Source of the DNA: Atherinomorus stipes
Lineage: Eukaryota; Chordata; Actinopteri; Atheriniformes; Atherinidae
Length of the DNA: 64,000 nt
Assembly (NCBI GenBank): GCA_023101725.1
Contig: JALJCO010012684.1
Coordinates: 1-64,000, forward strand
Reading direction: 5' to 3'
In this document: positions 35,611-47,760 of the stretch, piece by piece
How positions within the stretch are numbered: the first letter of the stretch is position 1
How the letters are laid out: each line of letters begins with the position of its first letter
The notes under the pieces: generated by a model
What the model was told of the DNA's origin: nothing
The model's input: only the letters and a program-made list of their open reading frames with translations
Databases searched by the model: none
Position numbers and translations under genes: made by a program

Positions 35611-36330
35611 GGGTGCCCAAGTCTGATCTTTAAGAGCTACTATCCTGGAAATTTTAGAGCATGGCTGTCCAATTTGGGGCCCGGGGGGCAAAGTTGGCTG
35701 CAAGTGATTATTTTTGGCCCGCCACCCATTGTCTTTGTTTTTTTTTTTCAGTTATGATTTTCCAGTAGTATGAAAACTTCTTCAATATTTATTCATTGTT
35801 GCACTTCCTTCCTGACCACAAATTAACATTACATTACATCGTAGGTAGGTTAGTGCCGTGGTTTGTCTATTGGCTCAGATCTGGAAGCCAATGATCAGAG
35901 AACAAGTGAGCAGATGCTGTATAATAAGACCTCATACAAAGTAATGCGAAAAACAAATGAACACAATAAAGAATAGTGTTATTCATTTTCCATATTACTT
36001 TTTGAGAGGTTTCCTTTTGAACAATTGCACTATGGGCTAAGCAATTTCCTACACTGCAACATGAATTTTAGTTTTGGCCCACAACCATCCACCTGAGTCA
36101 TTTTCAGCCCTCCGATTTAAAAAAAAACTGAATAAAAAAAATGGACACCTCTGTTTTAGAACATACCCCCTCCAACACATCTGAATCAAACGGTTAGTCC
36201 CCTCATGCACAGGTCATTCAGCTCTGCAAAGGCCTGGTTATGAGCCATTCATTTGATTCAGGTGTGTTGGAGAAGGGATGCAACCAAAATGTGCAGGGTG
36301 GTAGCTCTCGAAGTCTGAACTTGGGCACCC
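35611..36330. mobile_element. MITE with GGGTGCCCAAGT ends, interrupted by a hAT element
   Basis: GGGTGCCCAAGTCTGATCTT at the left mirrors AAGTCTGAACTTGGGCACCC at the right. About 225 bp remain outside the inserted element. The right arm holds its own sub-terminal inverted words (CATTTGATTCAGGTGTGTTGGA against CCAACACATCTGAATCAAA). Confidence 0.8.
35660..36153. mobile_element. 494-bp hAT-type element with 8-bp target duplication
   Basis: The insert ends are CATGGCTGTCC and GGACACCTCTG (short inverted termini). The flanks are TTTTAGAG (35652-35659) and TTTTAGAA (36154-36161), seven of eight bases alike. An 8-bp duplication and short TIRs are hAT hallmarks. The body has GGGGCCCGGGGGGCAAAG and no transposase. 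Confidence 0.78.
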
Positions 36331-36519
36331 CTGACCTATATTATGGTTGTTCTAGAGGTCTGACATGCCATCTATGACACAACTGCTTTTTCTGCCATTA
36401 TATCAAAACGAACCAAATACTGACCTCATCTGTTGTCACCATGTTTATCGTTTTGTTTAGACCCTAGAGGTGTGACCCCTAGTGGAATCCTCCGGTAACA
36501 AGCATGCAAGTGTGTGAAC

Positions 36520-36660
36520 AATGGGCTAAAGTATATGCACAACTCCACTGCTTCCTGAACTGAAGCCAGCTCCTTTATTTCCTGTCTTTCAATACTGGAC
36601 AAATTGATTAATCCAGGTGTGTTTGACCTCAGTAACCTTGACAACAATGGCCAGACACCT
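36520..36660. repeat. Foldback palindrome family, partial copy
   Basis: AATGGGCTAAAGTATATGC, CTCCACTGCTTCCTGAACT, TTTCCTGTCTTTCAATACTG and CCAGGTGTGTTTGACCTCAG match the left arm and loop of the full palindromes at 40505 and 63377; the right arm is truncated after GGCCAGACACC. Confidence 0.75.
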
Positions 36661-37036
36661 TTGCTAGTGACTCCTTAAAAAAAAAAAAAAGAAGAAGAAG
36701 AAGCAACCAGTGAAAAATCCATGAACTTTTCTGGCATTATTTTGAGACTTTTGGATACTGAAAGCTAGTATCATACTTAAGTTTGCTTCACAAGCAGCTG
36801 CTGCTGCCATGGTCCACCCCCTCCATCACACAGGCCTCACAAGAGGTCCAGCCTTGTACAGCAGTCCCCTAAAGCTGCCATCAGAGCAGATGTTCACCTC
36901 TGCTCCACACCCAGAGTGACAGTTATCACTTCTATTGTCTCTTTTCCCATTTATATGGTTAATGTAGATTGTATACAAGAAAAAAAACAACAACTTATGT
37001 TTGTATGCGTTGTTGGCTCCTTATTGGATCATATAG

Positions 37037-37694
37037 TTAAAAGGTCGAATATGGAATACAGAACAGCAATATCACGTGTGTCTCAGTTGTAGTTGCAAAG
37101 GCAGAAAAACAACACCAGTCGCTTGGTTGCCAGGCTCACTGCCGATACGACAAGTGACCAACAGCCTGCAGCATGTCCAACAAGTAATGCAGAGGAGTTT
37201 ATAACTGACAGCTAACGTTAGCCATGTTAGCAAGCAAATTAGCTTACCGATCCAGGAGAAAGTTGCGATTTCTGCATTTTGATGCCATGGAAAACGTTAA
37301 GGTGGGACCATCTAGTGTAGTCTACTCCAGTTTTTGCTCTTTTCAAATCACTCCTCTTCTAAGATGAAAAACAATATCTCCGAGGCTCTGAAGCAGCTGC
37401 TTGACTTGCCGACTCCACCATTTTCCCGTGCCAGCCTAACTGTGCCAAACATACTGTTGCCACACAGAGATTGTACTTGGCAACCCACAATGGCGGCATG
37501 TATTGGCTTGAAGATGTAAACATAATGCCATTGTCAAACCCATTAAAATTTATTTTATATTTATTTCAAAACTAAATATAATTTTTTTTTAGGAAATGTT
37601 ATACTTTCATTCTGCAACCTTCCAAACAACTCGTGGAGGAATATATTTTTTTAAATATAGCTTTTAATAAAAATGTTCCATATTCAACCTTTAA
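37037..37694 (+). mobile_element. MITE family B, copy 2
   Basis: TTAAAAGGTCGAATATGGAA at the left and TTCCATATTCAACCTTTAA at the right, with TTAA at both edges (37037-37040, 37691-37694). This 658-bp copy retains TGCAGCATGTCCAACAAGTA and ACCGATCCAGGAGAAAGTTG, shared with the 47973 copy. The internal 62-codon frame is incidental. Confidence 0.88.
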
Positions 37695-40360
37695 ACCAAA
37701 CCAGACATGAGAAAACTGAAATATAAAACTAAACTATGAAAAATAAAATCTCCCAAAACCTTGTCTCTAGGTTATTTTTGCTATGTCCCAAGTACTACAG
37801 TGATGATGAAGCTGGAGATTGCAGCATACTAAATATCCTCCATAACCACATAGAAGAAACCAAACAGAAGTAAACAAACACTCACAAGACGCTGTGTGTG
37901 GTTTTCAGATGTAGAATTAAAAGCTAAAGTGATGAAAATAATTGTCATTCTTTAGATAATACACAAATAAAAACAAAGGAATGAATATTTCATTAAATTG
38001 TTGCCAGTAGATCTACTGTATCTAAATGTTACATGAAATAAAAAGCGTAACTTTTACAGCAGTTGCACCAGCATACACACAATAATGATATCACAGATTG
38101 TACAGTCCATGTGGTATTCCTGGATCTGCTGCTCCATACCCAGAATTATCCACCCTGAAACATGATACACGCACTCATTTACATAAATTATCATTGGTGT
38201 ATGTCACAAAGAACAAACGTGGGTGTTCTCCCTGTCTACACACACTGTCAGGCATGTTGTAGAGCCCTTACTCGACTCAGCCCATCCTTAACTGCTAGCT
38301 GTTATAAATGAATAAGCTCCAATTAGGGACGTATTTGACTGAATTGCAGTGATTGTGCAAAAAGTCTGCTGTTGCACCCTCCTGTAGAAGTGACCACAGA
38401 GCAGCTCCACCCTAAACCAAGGAAGGTTTGAATCACTCTGAGTACAACGTCCAAACTGGTGCAGTGGGCAGTCATGCCTGGCACACAGAAGCACACACAA
38501 TGTCAGAAAAATCAGATGTGACTCAGGCAAGAATCATCCAGTTTGCTCCACTCTGTACGATCCAAGCAACTGATGTGTCAAGCAGCTGTACTTCATACGA
38601 ACACTGACAGGGCAAGGAATGGTGGAAAAACATGAGACATGATGTGGGGAAAATAAACTGGAGGGTGGACGAGGAAAGAAAGTGCCACTACTAACAGCAT
38701 CACTGAAACAGCAGACCCCACCCAGGTACTTTCATTCTTCTGTTCAGTGTACTGCAGAGCACAAATGAGCAATGTTTCCATATCTAACATTAATGATCTA
38801 TACTGGTTGCTGACTTCAAACTGGGAGAAAATTCAGAGGCTAATTTGAAGCAGCAAAACTAATGGGCCTTTTCCACTGCACATTTTCGTAACCCTTCCAC
38901 ACGACATGTTTTTTTTGTGTTTCCTCTGGGAAAACCCGCTACGAGCCATTCCGATTTTTCCACACCCTTTTCAGAGCTAGCTCTAACCATGCTGAACCTA
39001 CAAAACATTGACATACCTGAAGGCTCTCCACCGATTGGTCAAAGGAAATTGTCGTCATACGCGTCATTCGTGTTTCGCCTTGTCTCTTAAAGTTTACATT
39101 TAGTTTAAGGTAGTCTCAGCTTAGATGGCTAAAAAAAAACTCTCATTTTTTAGATCAGCGATTTTAGCCTAGACATCTAAGGACCATTAGACGCGTATTA
39201 GACGTCTTTTAGACCAAAAAATGCTCAGTGAGTTGCATTGCGGAATATTTGTGGTAAAGTTTATCTGTTCTTTAAAGGCCTCCTTCCACTGAAAACCCGT
39301 TTAACTTGCTCCTTCTGAAATACGGAGGGTTTCTCCTTGTTTACTTACACATGCTAACTTGCTAGCGTTGCGTTCCCTCCAGTCGGCTGTGCTTTCTCAT
39401 CAGAGAAACAATACGAAGAGAAGAGCGAATCGGGAACAGCCTCGCACTTCTACGTCACATTGCAAATAGCGTATCCCACGTGGGGTTTCTATCTGTCCAT
39501 TGGAAGGCAGGTAACCCTCCACTACACACTAGAAGTGAAGACAGCACGACTGTAGCTTCGGAGTTGAGAAGCTAATTAGCTAACTGTTTGTTAGCATGGC
39601 GGAACAAACTTGTTTGTCGGCTCTATTTCCTGTCTGTAACAAAATAAGAGCGGAGGGCAGAGCTTCCTTCATACACTGATGGGAGGCAGCCAATCAGACG
39701 GAAATTCATGAGAAGGACCCGGAAAAACCTGCCGTTGGACCACAAGCCTCTCTTCTAGTATACAAATACAGCTGGATACTAAGCAACCAGAAGGTTTTTT
39801 TTAAACAGAAACGATGCAGAATGCATTCAATAATAATGGAGAACACAGAAATATTAATGAAATGTCCATGGAAGTACAACTTTAACCAGACTCGTTTTTT
39901 CAAACATGTCGCTTCCTCACGGACTTATTGCGTCCCGGCCACATACAGACATCAGGAAATGTTCCGGATAAGTCAACAGATCCACACTCTCCTTTGAACC
40001 CTCTCCGGAACATTTTCTTATTTGTTCAGCCAAAATGACGTGCCGCAACATTTCTGCTCTTGTGACATGGAGGCTAGACGGTACATGTCTGCTACAGCTC
40101 TGGGGGAAAAGAGTCGAACATTAATCTGAATGCAAACGGTATAAAAGACCAAGTCTGCACTATTACCGCTTTCCAGAGCAAGCCTGGAAGGGGCTTATCA
40201 TTGCCAAACAAAGGCATATAGTAGGAGCTTATATCTGCCCCGAAAGGTAAAATCTGGCCACCTGATCCACCAGGGATCTTTACTGAACCTTAAGGTAACT
40301 ATTTCTATCTTTTTGAGGGCCTGAAAGGTTCATGTATGTTTCCAAGTGATAAATGGCACA
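37695..40360. other. Intron 1 stretch, possible decayed element fragments
   Basis: 38868-38890 and 39278-39300 carry TTTTCCACTGCACATTTT-like words typical of fish hAT MITE edges, but no clean pair of termini was found. No gene. Confidence 0.3.
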
Positions 40361-40364
40361 TATA

Positions 40365-40940
40365 CACCACGTTTCCACCAGTGGGATGGGTCGGGACACT
40401 TCAAAAAAAATTATTTTTTTTGCATTCCACAGGCAAAAACTGGGACGGGTACCCTTATATCCGACCCACATCCTAGTATTTTTGGAACCCAATTTTTGGG
40501 TACCAATGGGCTATATGCCCGGCTCCACTACCTCCTGAATGTCCAGACAGCACCTTTGCTTCCTGTCTTTCATTACTGGTTGAACTAATTACTTCAGGTG
40601 TGTCTGGCCAGTTACTGAGGTCAGACACACCTGGGGTAATCAGTTCGTCCAGTCACAACAGACAGGAAGCAAAGGTGCTGTCTGAAATTCAGGAAGTAGT
40701 GGAGCCGGGCATATAGCCCATTTTACCGATCCAACCCAAAAAGGTGGAGTTTGACACGTTGCAATCAACTGATTGGTTGAAAGAGAAATCACTTCCTGTG
40801 CAACTCGATTTAAGAATATAGAAGCAACAGCGCCATGATTAAACACACAGTTGACTTTTTTGTCATTTAAAGCCACATGTCAAGAAGCATTACCATACCA
40901 TTCTCCACCTGAACGTCCCATCCCGATCTAGGAAAAAGAC
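40365..40940. mobile_element. Probable hAT-like MITE enclosing a foldback element
   Basis: The left side has TTTCCACCAGTGGGATGGGT and the right side TTCTCCACCTGAACGTCCCA then TCCCGATC, weakly inverted. The palindrome at 40505-40722 lies inside. Boundaries are approximate. Confidence 0.45.
40505..40722. repeat. 218-bp foldback palindrome
   Basis: The left arm AATGGGCTATATGCCCGGCT, then CCACTAC...CAGCACCTTTGCTTCCTGTC, is mirrored by GACAGGAAGCAAAGGTGCTG...GTAGTGG then AGCCGGGCATATAGCCCATT. The arms are about 95 nt with few mismatches around a short loop (GTTACTGAGG region). Non-coding. Confidence 0.9.
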
Positions 40941-41490
40941 AAATGGTTTTCCAGCCATAAACACATTTTAAACAACTAGAGCATCTTTGCTTCAGCAAGG
41001 GGAGATTTAATGGTCAGTGTTTAAACTAATATAATTGATGTTTCCAGAATATTAGCTTGGTCAACATTATTTTGTTTCATATTTGCTTTGTTGATAAATC
41101 TATAAATCTTTCTTTGAGGTAAACGGAAACCCTCAAAATGATACCAACGCTCCTCTAAACAGCTTCAAACTCGGCTTAAATCTCGAACCTTTAGTAATAC
41201 ATCTAATAACCTAAAAATACCTCTAATAAAGAACAAAGTGAGCTGGGGAAGTGATTTGTGAAAAATTACAACCCTAGAAATGGATGCATTTATATGTACT
41301 TTTTAAAAAGTTGCTAGCGGAATGCCAACAAATCATTGTATGTCAAGACATTGATATTGCCGAGTTCACCATAGAGTTGGACGTGTTGTTGACAAAAATT
41401 TGTTTTTAAATCCCAACTACTTAACTTTTGCATATTTTACCATGTTGGCACCCCAATGACTAATTTGCCATCTGTATTACATTCTGTCTC
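40941..41490. other. Intron 1 stretch, no recognised feature
   Basis: AT-rich, no clear repeats or frames. Confidence 0.4.
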
Positions 41491-41499
41491 TTTCCTGAG

Positions 41500-42240
41500 C
41501 TCTCTCCAGTGAGTAAACACAAGTCTGATGTTGATTCTTGTCCTACCTCTTGTTCTGTTGCTGTCTCATTTCTGGGGTTCAGGTCTGGACTCTGTGGGGG
41601 CCAATCAATGTGTGAAAATGATGTCCCATGCTCCCTGAACTCACAATTTGAGCCCGATGAATTCTGGCATTGTTATCTTGGAATATAGCCGCGCCATCAG
41701 GGAAGAAAAATCCATTGATGGAATAACCTGGTCATTCAGTATATTCAGGTATCATCTGACCTCATTCTTTGAGCACAAACTGTTGCTGAACCTAGATGTG
41801 AGTATTATGACCCCAGATCATAATACTGCCCCCACAGGCTTGTACAGTAGCCACTAGGCATGATGCTGCATCACTTCATCAGCCTTTCAGGCCACATTTC
41901 TTCCTGGAAGACGATGGGTCCCCACCACCCTTCCAGTTTTTAATAATGCGTTGGACAGTTCTTAACCCAATTTTAGTTTCTGCAATCTCCTTAGATGTTT
42001 TCTCTGCTTGATGCCAATGATTTGTACCTTCTCAGACAGACTAGCATCTTTTCCACTACCACGGATGTCTTTCCACGTGGTTGTTTAAGAAATGAGAAGC
42101 AACTCATTGCACCAGTTGGGGTTAAATAACTTGTTGCCAGCTGAAAGATAATCACCCATGCAGTAATTATCCAATAGGAGGCTCGTACCTATTTGCTTTG
42201 TTAAATCCAGGTGGAGACTTTTTTTGGCAGAGTATTTCCA
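41500..42240 (-). mobile_element. Tc1-like transposon relic, same family as 1985-3055
   Basis: Read on the minus strand, 42150-41880 gives GAMSC-like to SLSEKVQIIGIKQRKHLRRLQKLKLG and an NWKGGGDPSSSRKKCG linker, the N-terminal DNA-binding part. 41830-41560 gives IFQDNNARIHRAQ (second catalytic Asp, codon 41675-41677) and the PPQSPDLNP-type motif, decayed. A segment between the HTH and catalytic parts is deleted, as is the C-terminus. Dead copy. Confidence 0.83.
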
Positions 42241-42347
42241 CTGCTTTTTATTCTTTACTCTATCCATGTTACATGTTTGTAAATACATATTCCGATTTTT
42301 CTATTTCTCTGTGAAATCTTTTGCATGAAACCATGATGCAGACACAT

Positions 42348-43789
42348 AGGGCCTGATTTACGAAGAATCCAAATTGCGAGTCTAATGTCTTTGCCTCGCA
42401 AAAAAAAATAGCGTGCGCTGTCATTTTAGCGTTTGCGGGTGACCTACAAAGATTACACGCGCAATCTGTAACAGGCGCAAACAGCAGGATTTAAATGAGG
42501 ATTTAGCGTGCGCTCTCCCTGCGCCACGGAAAGTTCAGAAGAACATGTGGTAAACGCAAAATGAAATTCATCCGGATAGAGAGATGTTAGTTTCAGAGAT
42601 ATAATGAGGCAAATAAAAAACAGAATATAAGATAAATATGAAGAGTTCATTTGCAAAAGTAGACAAACGCCATTTAGAAAAAACGGAGTTAACTGCTTTT
42701 GCAAATAAACTCTTCATTTACTTTTTGAATATTTTCACCAAATCAAGCTCACATGAAGTGGAGGGTTTTAATGATGTAAAATGGAGATAGGACGTTTGTA
42801 CCCGACAGCAACAAAAGCAGTTAACTCTGTTTTTCCACAGTGATGTTTGTCTGTTTTTGCAAATGAACTCTTCATATAATAACTATAAATAAAAACGATG
42901 CAGCAGGTTTCCCTGTGGGTCGTAAGAAGAGGCCAGTTTAAGGACATGGATAAGGACACGCTGTTGAAGATGATCTGATATTACGCACAGACTGCGCGCT
43001 CTTTGGCACAATGCCAGGCGCTGGACCTGCGTAATTGCCCCCCACCCCACGCAAAACTCAGTAAAAAAATAGTATCAATAATTTGTGCGACGTTACTGGT
43101 TATTTTCACTAAGTTTTCTGTGGGGTGGGGGCCAACTTCACGCAGGAAGGCAACCCCATAACAGCAGCAGTTGCTGGGGTGTGGAGGAGCAGGAGATGAT
43201 TTTAATTTAAAAATATGCCATTGGCAAAAAGTAAAAGAAAATAAGAAGACATAAATAATATCAGCTTTAACTACCATGATGCTGCAGCTGCAGATGTTCT
43301 GGTTCATGTCTAGAAAAACCGTGTTTAACAGTGATGTTGATTGTTATTTAATTAAATAATGAAAACTTGACGTGTCGCCTGAACACATCACGAGAAATGA
43401 TTCTGACCCGATGTCTGCAGTCCTGTGTGCAGCATTCTTTCAGCCATCAGTGCGTAAAGCTGCCAGTTATACCTGCTTTTCAGACGTGCTAAATTACACG
43501 CATTTTTTTGCGCCCGCTTTCCGTTGAACGGTTGATAGATCACATTTGCGCGTGTTAAACTGAGGTTTTGCATAGTCTCCTCCCAATATTTTGCGCCTTC
43601 TGGCAGAAACGCCCAGTTTGCATATTCATCTGCAGCAGATGCGCAAAATGGACAGAGGCGCTATTTTGCCCCTTAATAGGCGCAAACCTCCTTTTGCCCT
43701 GCTTTGTAAATCAGCTCTGGCGGATTATTGCGTGCGTAATGAAGATAGCGCCCGTTTTAACAAGCGCAAACCTTTCGTAAATCGGGCCC
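42348..43789. mobile_element. 1.44-kb DNA transposon with GGGCCTGATTTACGAA ends
   Basis: GGGCCTGATTTACGAAGAAT at the left mirrors CTTTCGTAAATCGGGCCC at the right. GC-rich sub-terminal words with GCGCAAAC occur at both ends. A related internal duplication lies at 42640-42720 and 42805-42885 (AACTCTTCATTT, AGTTAACTGCTTTTGCAAAT versus AGCAGTTAACTCTG). No transposase recognised. The termini are of a familiar vertebrate hAT-like type. Confidence 0.78.
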
Positions 43790-44956
43790 ATACTGTCTGA
43801 CCGGAAAGACAGCTCAGTTTGATCTCAAAACTGGAAACACTTGCACGTGCCTGTACTTTTTCCATTTTGGAATCACAAGATAGAATGTATTGCACAGGGG
43901 ACTATGGTATTGTGGGTGTTCGAGCAGAAATAAAAGCAATTTAAATGTAAATTAGCAACAGCAAACAGCAGCCAAGACTGCTTTGCAGTGCCTATAATTG
44001 ACATAGTTTTCACAAACAATGAAAATAATTATAATCATTGAGAAAACACTGAGGGAAAACAACACTAATCTGAAAGTTAATTTAGTTGACAAAGCTCAAA
44101 TGTGGTGTCACTTGTGATAAGAAGAATCTCCTGTATGAGCTGTGCTCTCGGAGTAAAGACTGACTGAGCAAAAGACAGGAAGAGAATCAGTGGAAAATCA
44201 AAGAGTGACAGACAAAGAGGGAATAAATAGAGCTGGGAATCATCAACACATAATAAGTACATGAGAAAAAACTAAGTAAAGAAGACAGAGGTAAAATGGA
44301 AAATATTGTAGTCCTCTGGGATGAAGTACTTAATATAAACTAGACTTTGCTATTAGATAAAGTAAACCAATTTGCTCTAATTATTCAACCTACTGTAAGC
44401 AGTTATGCAGAATGGGGACCGAACACATCAAACTAACAATTCAAATGAATTTGTCCTCAAGTGTCCTTCATAAGAACATCCTTTGGAGCCAAGGAGCTTT
44501 ACTCAGTGCAAAGCTGCCCTGTAAATGGTGCTGTTATCTTCATCTGTGATGTAAGGCATGGAGTTAGGACCGAAACGTTGGGCTGAGACGAGGACGCAGG
44601 TGGATAAAGCAGTTAGGACTTTATTAAAATCAACAAAAAGTACGTCAGAGGCAGGGCATTAAGGAAACTAGACTAGAAAAGTGATTTTAAAAAAGTGAGG
44701 AGGGGATAACTGTGTTGAAACATTTGATGGATGGACAGAACACCCCCCCCCCCCCCCAAAAAAAAAAAAAAAAAAAAACTAAACTAAACAAAAACAAAAA
44801 CAAAACAAAAAAAAACAAGAAAGAGAAAAAAAGACAATGACACATAGTCACTAACAATAAACAAAGAAAGAGCAACCAGGAATTAAGTGCAACAAAGGAG
44901 CAGGAAATAAACCGACAGCAAAGGACAAACTACAAAATGAAACAGGAAACAAGATG
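43790..44956. other. Intron 1 stretch, including a C/A homopolymer tract
   Basis: 44744-44830 has C15 then A22 and A-rich words, resembling damaged sequence. 44880-44955 is A-rich simple. No gene. Confidence 0.4.
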
Positions 44957-45838
44957 CAGGAGTGTCAAACTCATTTCACGTCAGGGGCCTCATACTTTAA
45001 AGAGAAGTTCAGTATTTTTGACATAGGGCCTCATTTTTGAGTGAGCCAGGGTCCTACTTATCACTCAAGACAGTTTCATCTTATTTCATCTCATATTCTT
45101 GTTATCGGTGGCCCCCGATGCTAATGCTAGCATAAGCCAATAGGAATCTGCTAGCCTATGATTAATAACAATCATATCCTCTCCACAGAACACCTGAGAC
45201 AAATCAGTTATTACACAAGATTATCTGTGTAAATGCCATGTTAACAAAATAATGTTACACATAAAACTTATCTTGCATCACAAATTACACATTACACTTT
45301 GAGGAACTAGTTTCTCACCAGCAGCACATTGCTTCTGGGTCATAAAACAGGAGAGCGATGCAGTTCAAAACAAACAGAAGCGCCACGGTCTTCGCAATTT
45401 TGAAGCTTGTTACTTTACAGAATTAAGAACGCATATTTTTAAGGTCTAAAAGTTACGTTGTGTGTCTTTAAGATCAGAGTAACTTTTCAGGATGCAGAAG
45501 TTATTTTAACTGTACATTTGCATATGTGTTGTACTCCGGACCGCCTGAACTAACTCACTTCAAAATACAAACTCAAGTCAGATTTATTCATTAAGAAAAA
45601 CGTAAAAAAAAAAAAAAAAAAAAAATACAACATGTTATGTCCTTGCCCTGTAAATGTTTTACATTAAATAAAAAAAAAAAACTTACATGGACGAATTAGA
45701 AACTGCAGTTGCTTTTATTAGAAAATTGCAGTTAACATATCTGTCATTTTCACATTTACTAAATTCATCCCACAGGCCAGGTTAGACCCTCTGTTGGCCT
45801 GACTTTGGCCCCTGGGCCTAATGTTTAACAACTTTGGC
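44957..45838. mobile_element. hAT-like MITE (GTGTCAAACTC end) with an inner insertion
   Basis: CAGGAGTGTCAAACTCATTT and CAGGGGCC at the left, against TTGGCCCCTGGGCC and TTAACAACTTTGGCAG at the right. This is the common fish hAT-MITE with GGGTGTCAAACTCATTT ends, here decayed at the right. It contains a TTAA-edged insert, and poly-A at 45605-45625. Confidence 0.65.
44997..45471. mobile_element. TTAA-edged insert inside the hAT-like MITE
   Basis: TTAAAGAGAAGTTCAGTATT at the left and GTTGTGTGTCTTTAA at the right, with TTAA at both edges and very short inverted ends. Its right end recurs at 16415-16490. Non-coding. Confidence 0.55.
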
Positions 45839-45839
45839 A

Positions 45840-47560
45840 GATGACAAAGAGCTTAAACTGAAAACTACAGAACAAAAGCCTAACCAAAAACAGAACCAAA
45901 ACCCACAAATCAATGCAACTGTTACAGAGAGGACTAATTAATTTCAGTGCAGATTCCCACCACAATGGTCCAGAGGACTTGGTTTGTTTGGGTGAGGATG
46001 GCTTTCAGTCAGCGCTGTACTCAAGTAGACCGGACAACGCTGTGCAGCTACAACAGCTGCTCGCTAGGGGGCAATATTTCCCAAAACGATTCCTGACCAA
46101 GACAGAAAAAAGCAGAAGAAAGAACAGCTGATTAGCTGGGACTCAAAATGGTTAGTTTAGTTAGTTTACTCATAAATTCATTCTGTTTTTACTTTGGTGT
46201 TCAAAACCCAACATGGTTTTCCCCAGAGTCTGTCCAGTATGAGCAGCAGGAGAGGGAGCAAGATATTCAACATGTTGCGTTACATCATTTTCTCTCTTTG
46301 GTTCGCTGGATGGGCCGTTTGCTTTCACACTGTTAGTAAACAGCCCCATGGTTCTCTTTCAAGTGGACAGAACGAATCAGAATTTGCTTCTTTGGTCCAC
46401 AACAGATGCTACAAGCTAACCGTGGTAGCAGACCGGGGTTAGTTTAAAGTCCACCAAACAACACCAGTATAAGCTTGCATCATATTTCCTGGTGGTCGTT
46501 TTGAGCTAACAGAGAAAAAAAAAAAAACTCATTTAACTTTTTATTCCCCCACTTGCTGCTTTCAGTGGTGAAATGATGCTGTAGCATCTTTCTGAGCATC
46601 AACAGGCATTTTCCACAGCTTCCACAGGCTGTGACACATAAAAAGAATTACGAGCCATGTACTCTCAGCTCTTTATATACGTTGGAGGAAGCAAACTGGG
46701 ACAATAAAAAAGAATAAATATTGATTTTCTACCCCCTTCCATTCTTTCATCCTTTGCTTTGCCTCAGCACCATCCGAAAATTGATCATGTCTGAGTGTGT
46801 GTGCGTGTGTGTATTGGTCCAACAGGCAGGAAGGATGTCTGCTCTGTTGACTTCAATAAATCACGTGATTATTTAATCAGATTTAGGTTTGCTTTTCAAC
46901 GCTAACCTTTAGTTTTAGTGGCTGTCAAGCTTAGATATATATGAATTTAACAATGTTGTGTTCTATTACGCTATTAAAGCAGAGATTTCATGCATGGACA
47001 ACATAAGCAGTGGCTCTGAGGATGCCATCCCCTTCAAACCTGGCCTTGACTGAGCTCAGGTTACACATTTACTGGGAATCAGTCAGTCAGGCAGCCACTC
47101 AGCCAGCCAGTCCCATGTGGTCTTATTATCTGCGCTCAAAAGCCTTCGCAGTTCTGTTGGGTTGTGGCAACACACAATAACTCTTTTCCAAGGACCTCTG
47201 AAATTGAAGGGGGGGTATCCCTGTCACCTGAGGCTATGAGTAATGTGCGTTTTTGTGTGTGTGTGCTAGTGTGTGTGCCCAGTCTCTGTTGAATCTGCTG
47301 TCTGTTATTTCAGTTTTTATGTCTGCTGCTCCTCTGTGGTCCCGCTTCCCCTTCATGTGGAAGCGAGCTGCAGCAGTGCCTGCGGAGCCTGGCACAGCAT
47401 GTGTTTGCATAAAGCATGCGGGACGAAGGATAACAAGATAATAAAAAATATGAGTCAAACAAATGGAGGAAATATACGAACCAATCACTTAACCTCCCTG
47501 ACTTTTATCTGAGCGAATACACTAGTTAAAAATGTCTTGTTTTTGTCTTTGTGTTCGCAG
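45840..47560. other. 3' part of arhgap22 intron 1
   Basis: Chance frames (45913-46442) without recognised motifs, a GT run at 47251-47278, and the pyrimidine tract feeding the exon 2 acceptor at 47540-47560. Confidence 0.4.
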
Positions 47561-47760
47561 CCAGGTCAAAGAGCATGGTGATGGGCGAGGTGTCGCGAGG
47601 CTCGTGCCGGCCGGGCTCCCCCAGCCTCCAGGAGGGGGCGCTGAAGGCTGGATGGCTGAAGAAGCAACGCAGCATCATGAAGAACTGGCAGCTCCGCTGG
47701 TTTGTGCTGCGCTCAGACCAGCTCTACTTCTACAAAGATGAGGAAGAAACCAAACCGCAG
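47561..47760 (+). CDS. arhgap22: arhgap22 exon 2: Akt/14-3-3 motif and start of PH domain
   Basis: This 200-bp exon follows a strong pyrimidine tract and a CAG acceptor (47558-47560) and ends at a GT donor (47761-47762) in phase 0. It encodes residues 15-81. Residues 14-19 (RARSKS) fit the Akt consensus RxRxxS; the last Ser corresponds to human Ser16, reported as an Akt site that recruits 14-3-3. The PH domain starts near residue 41 ([10 protein letters not shown]) with strands [18 protein letters not shown] and [11 protein letters not shown]. Lys48, Lys49, Arg51 and Lys55 lie in the beta1-beta2 loop that binds phosphoinositides in the family. The invariant-type Trp61 of WFVLR is present. Codons here are GC-rich compared with the AT-rich introns, as expected for an exon under selection. 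No frameshift or stop is seen. An overlapping frame in this exon is a shadow. Confidence 0.95.

Noticed and set aside
47532..47741. Alternative frame over arhgap22 exon 2
   Set aside because: Shadow of the conserved PH-domain frame, which has matching splice phases.
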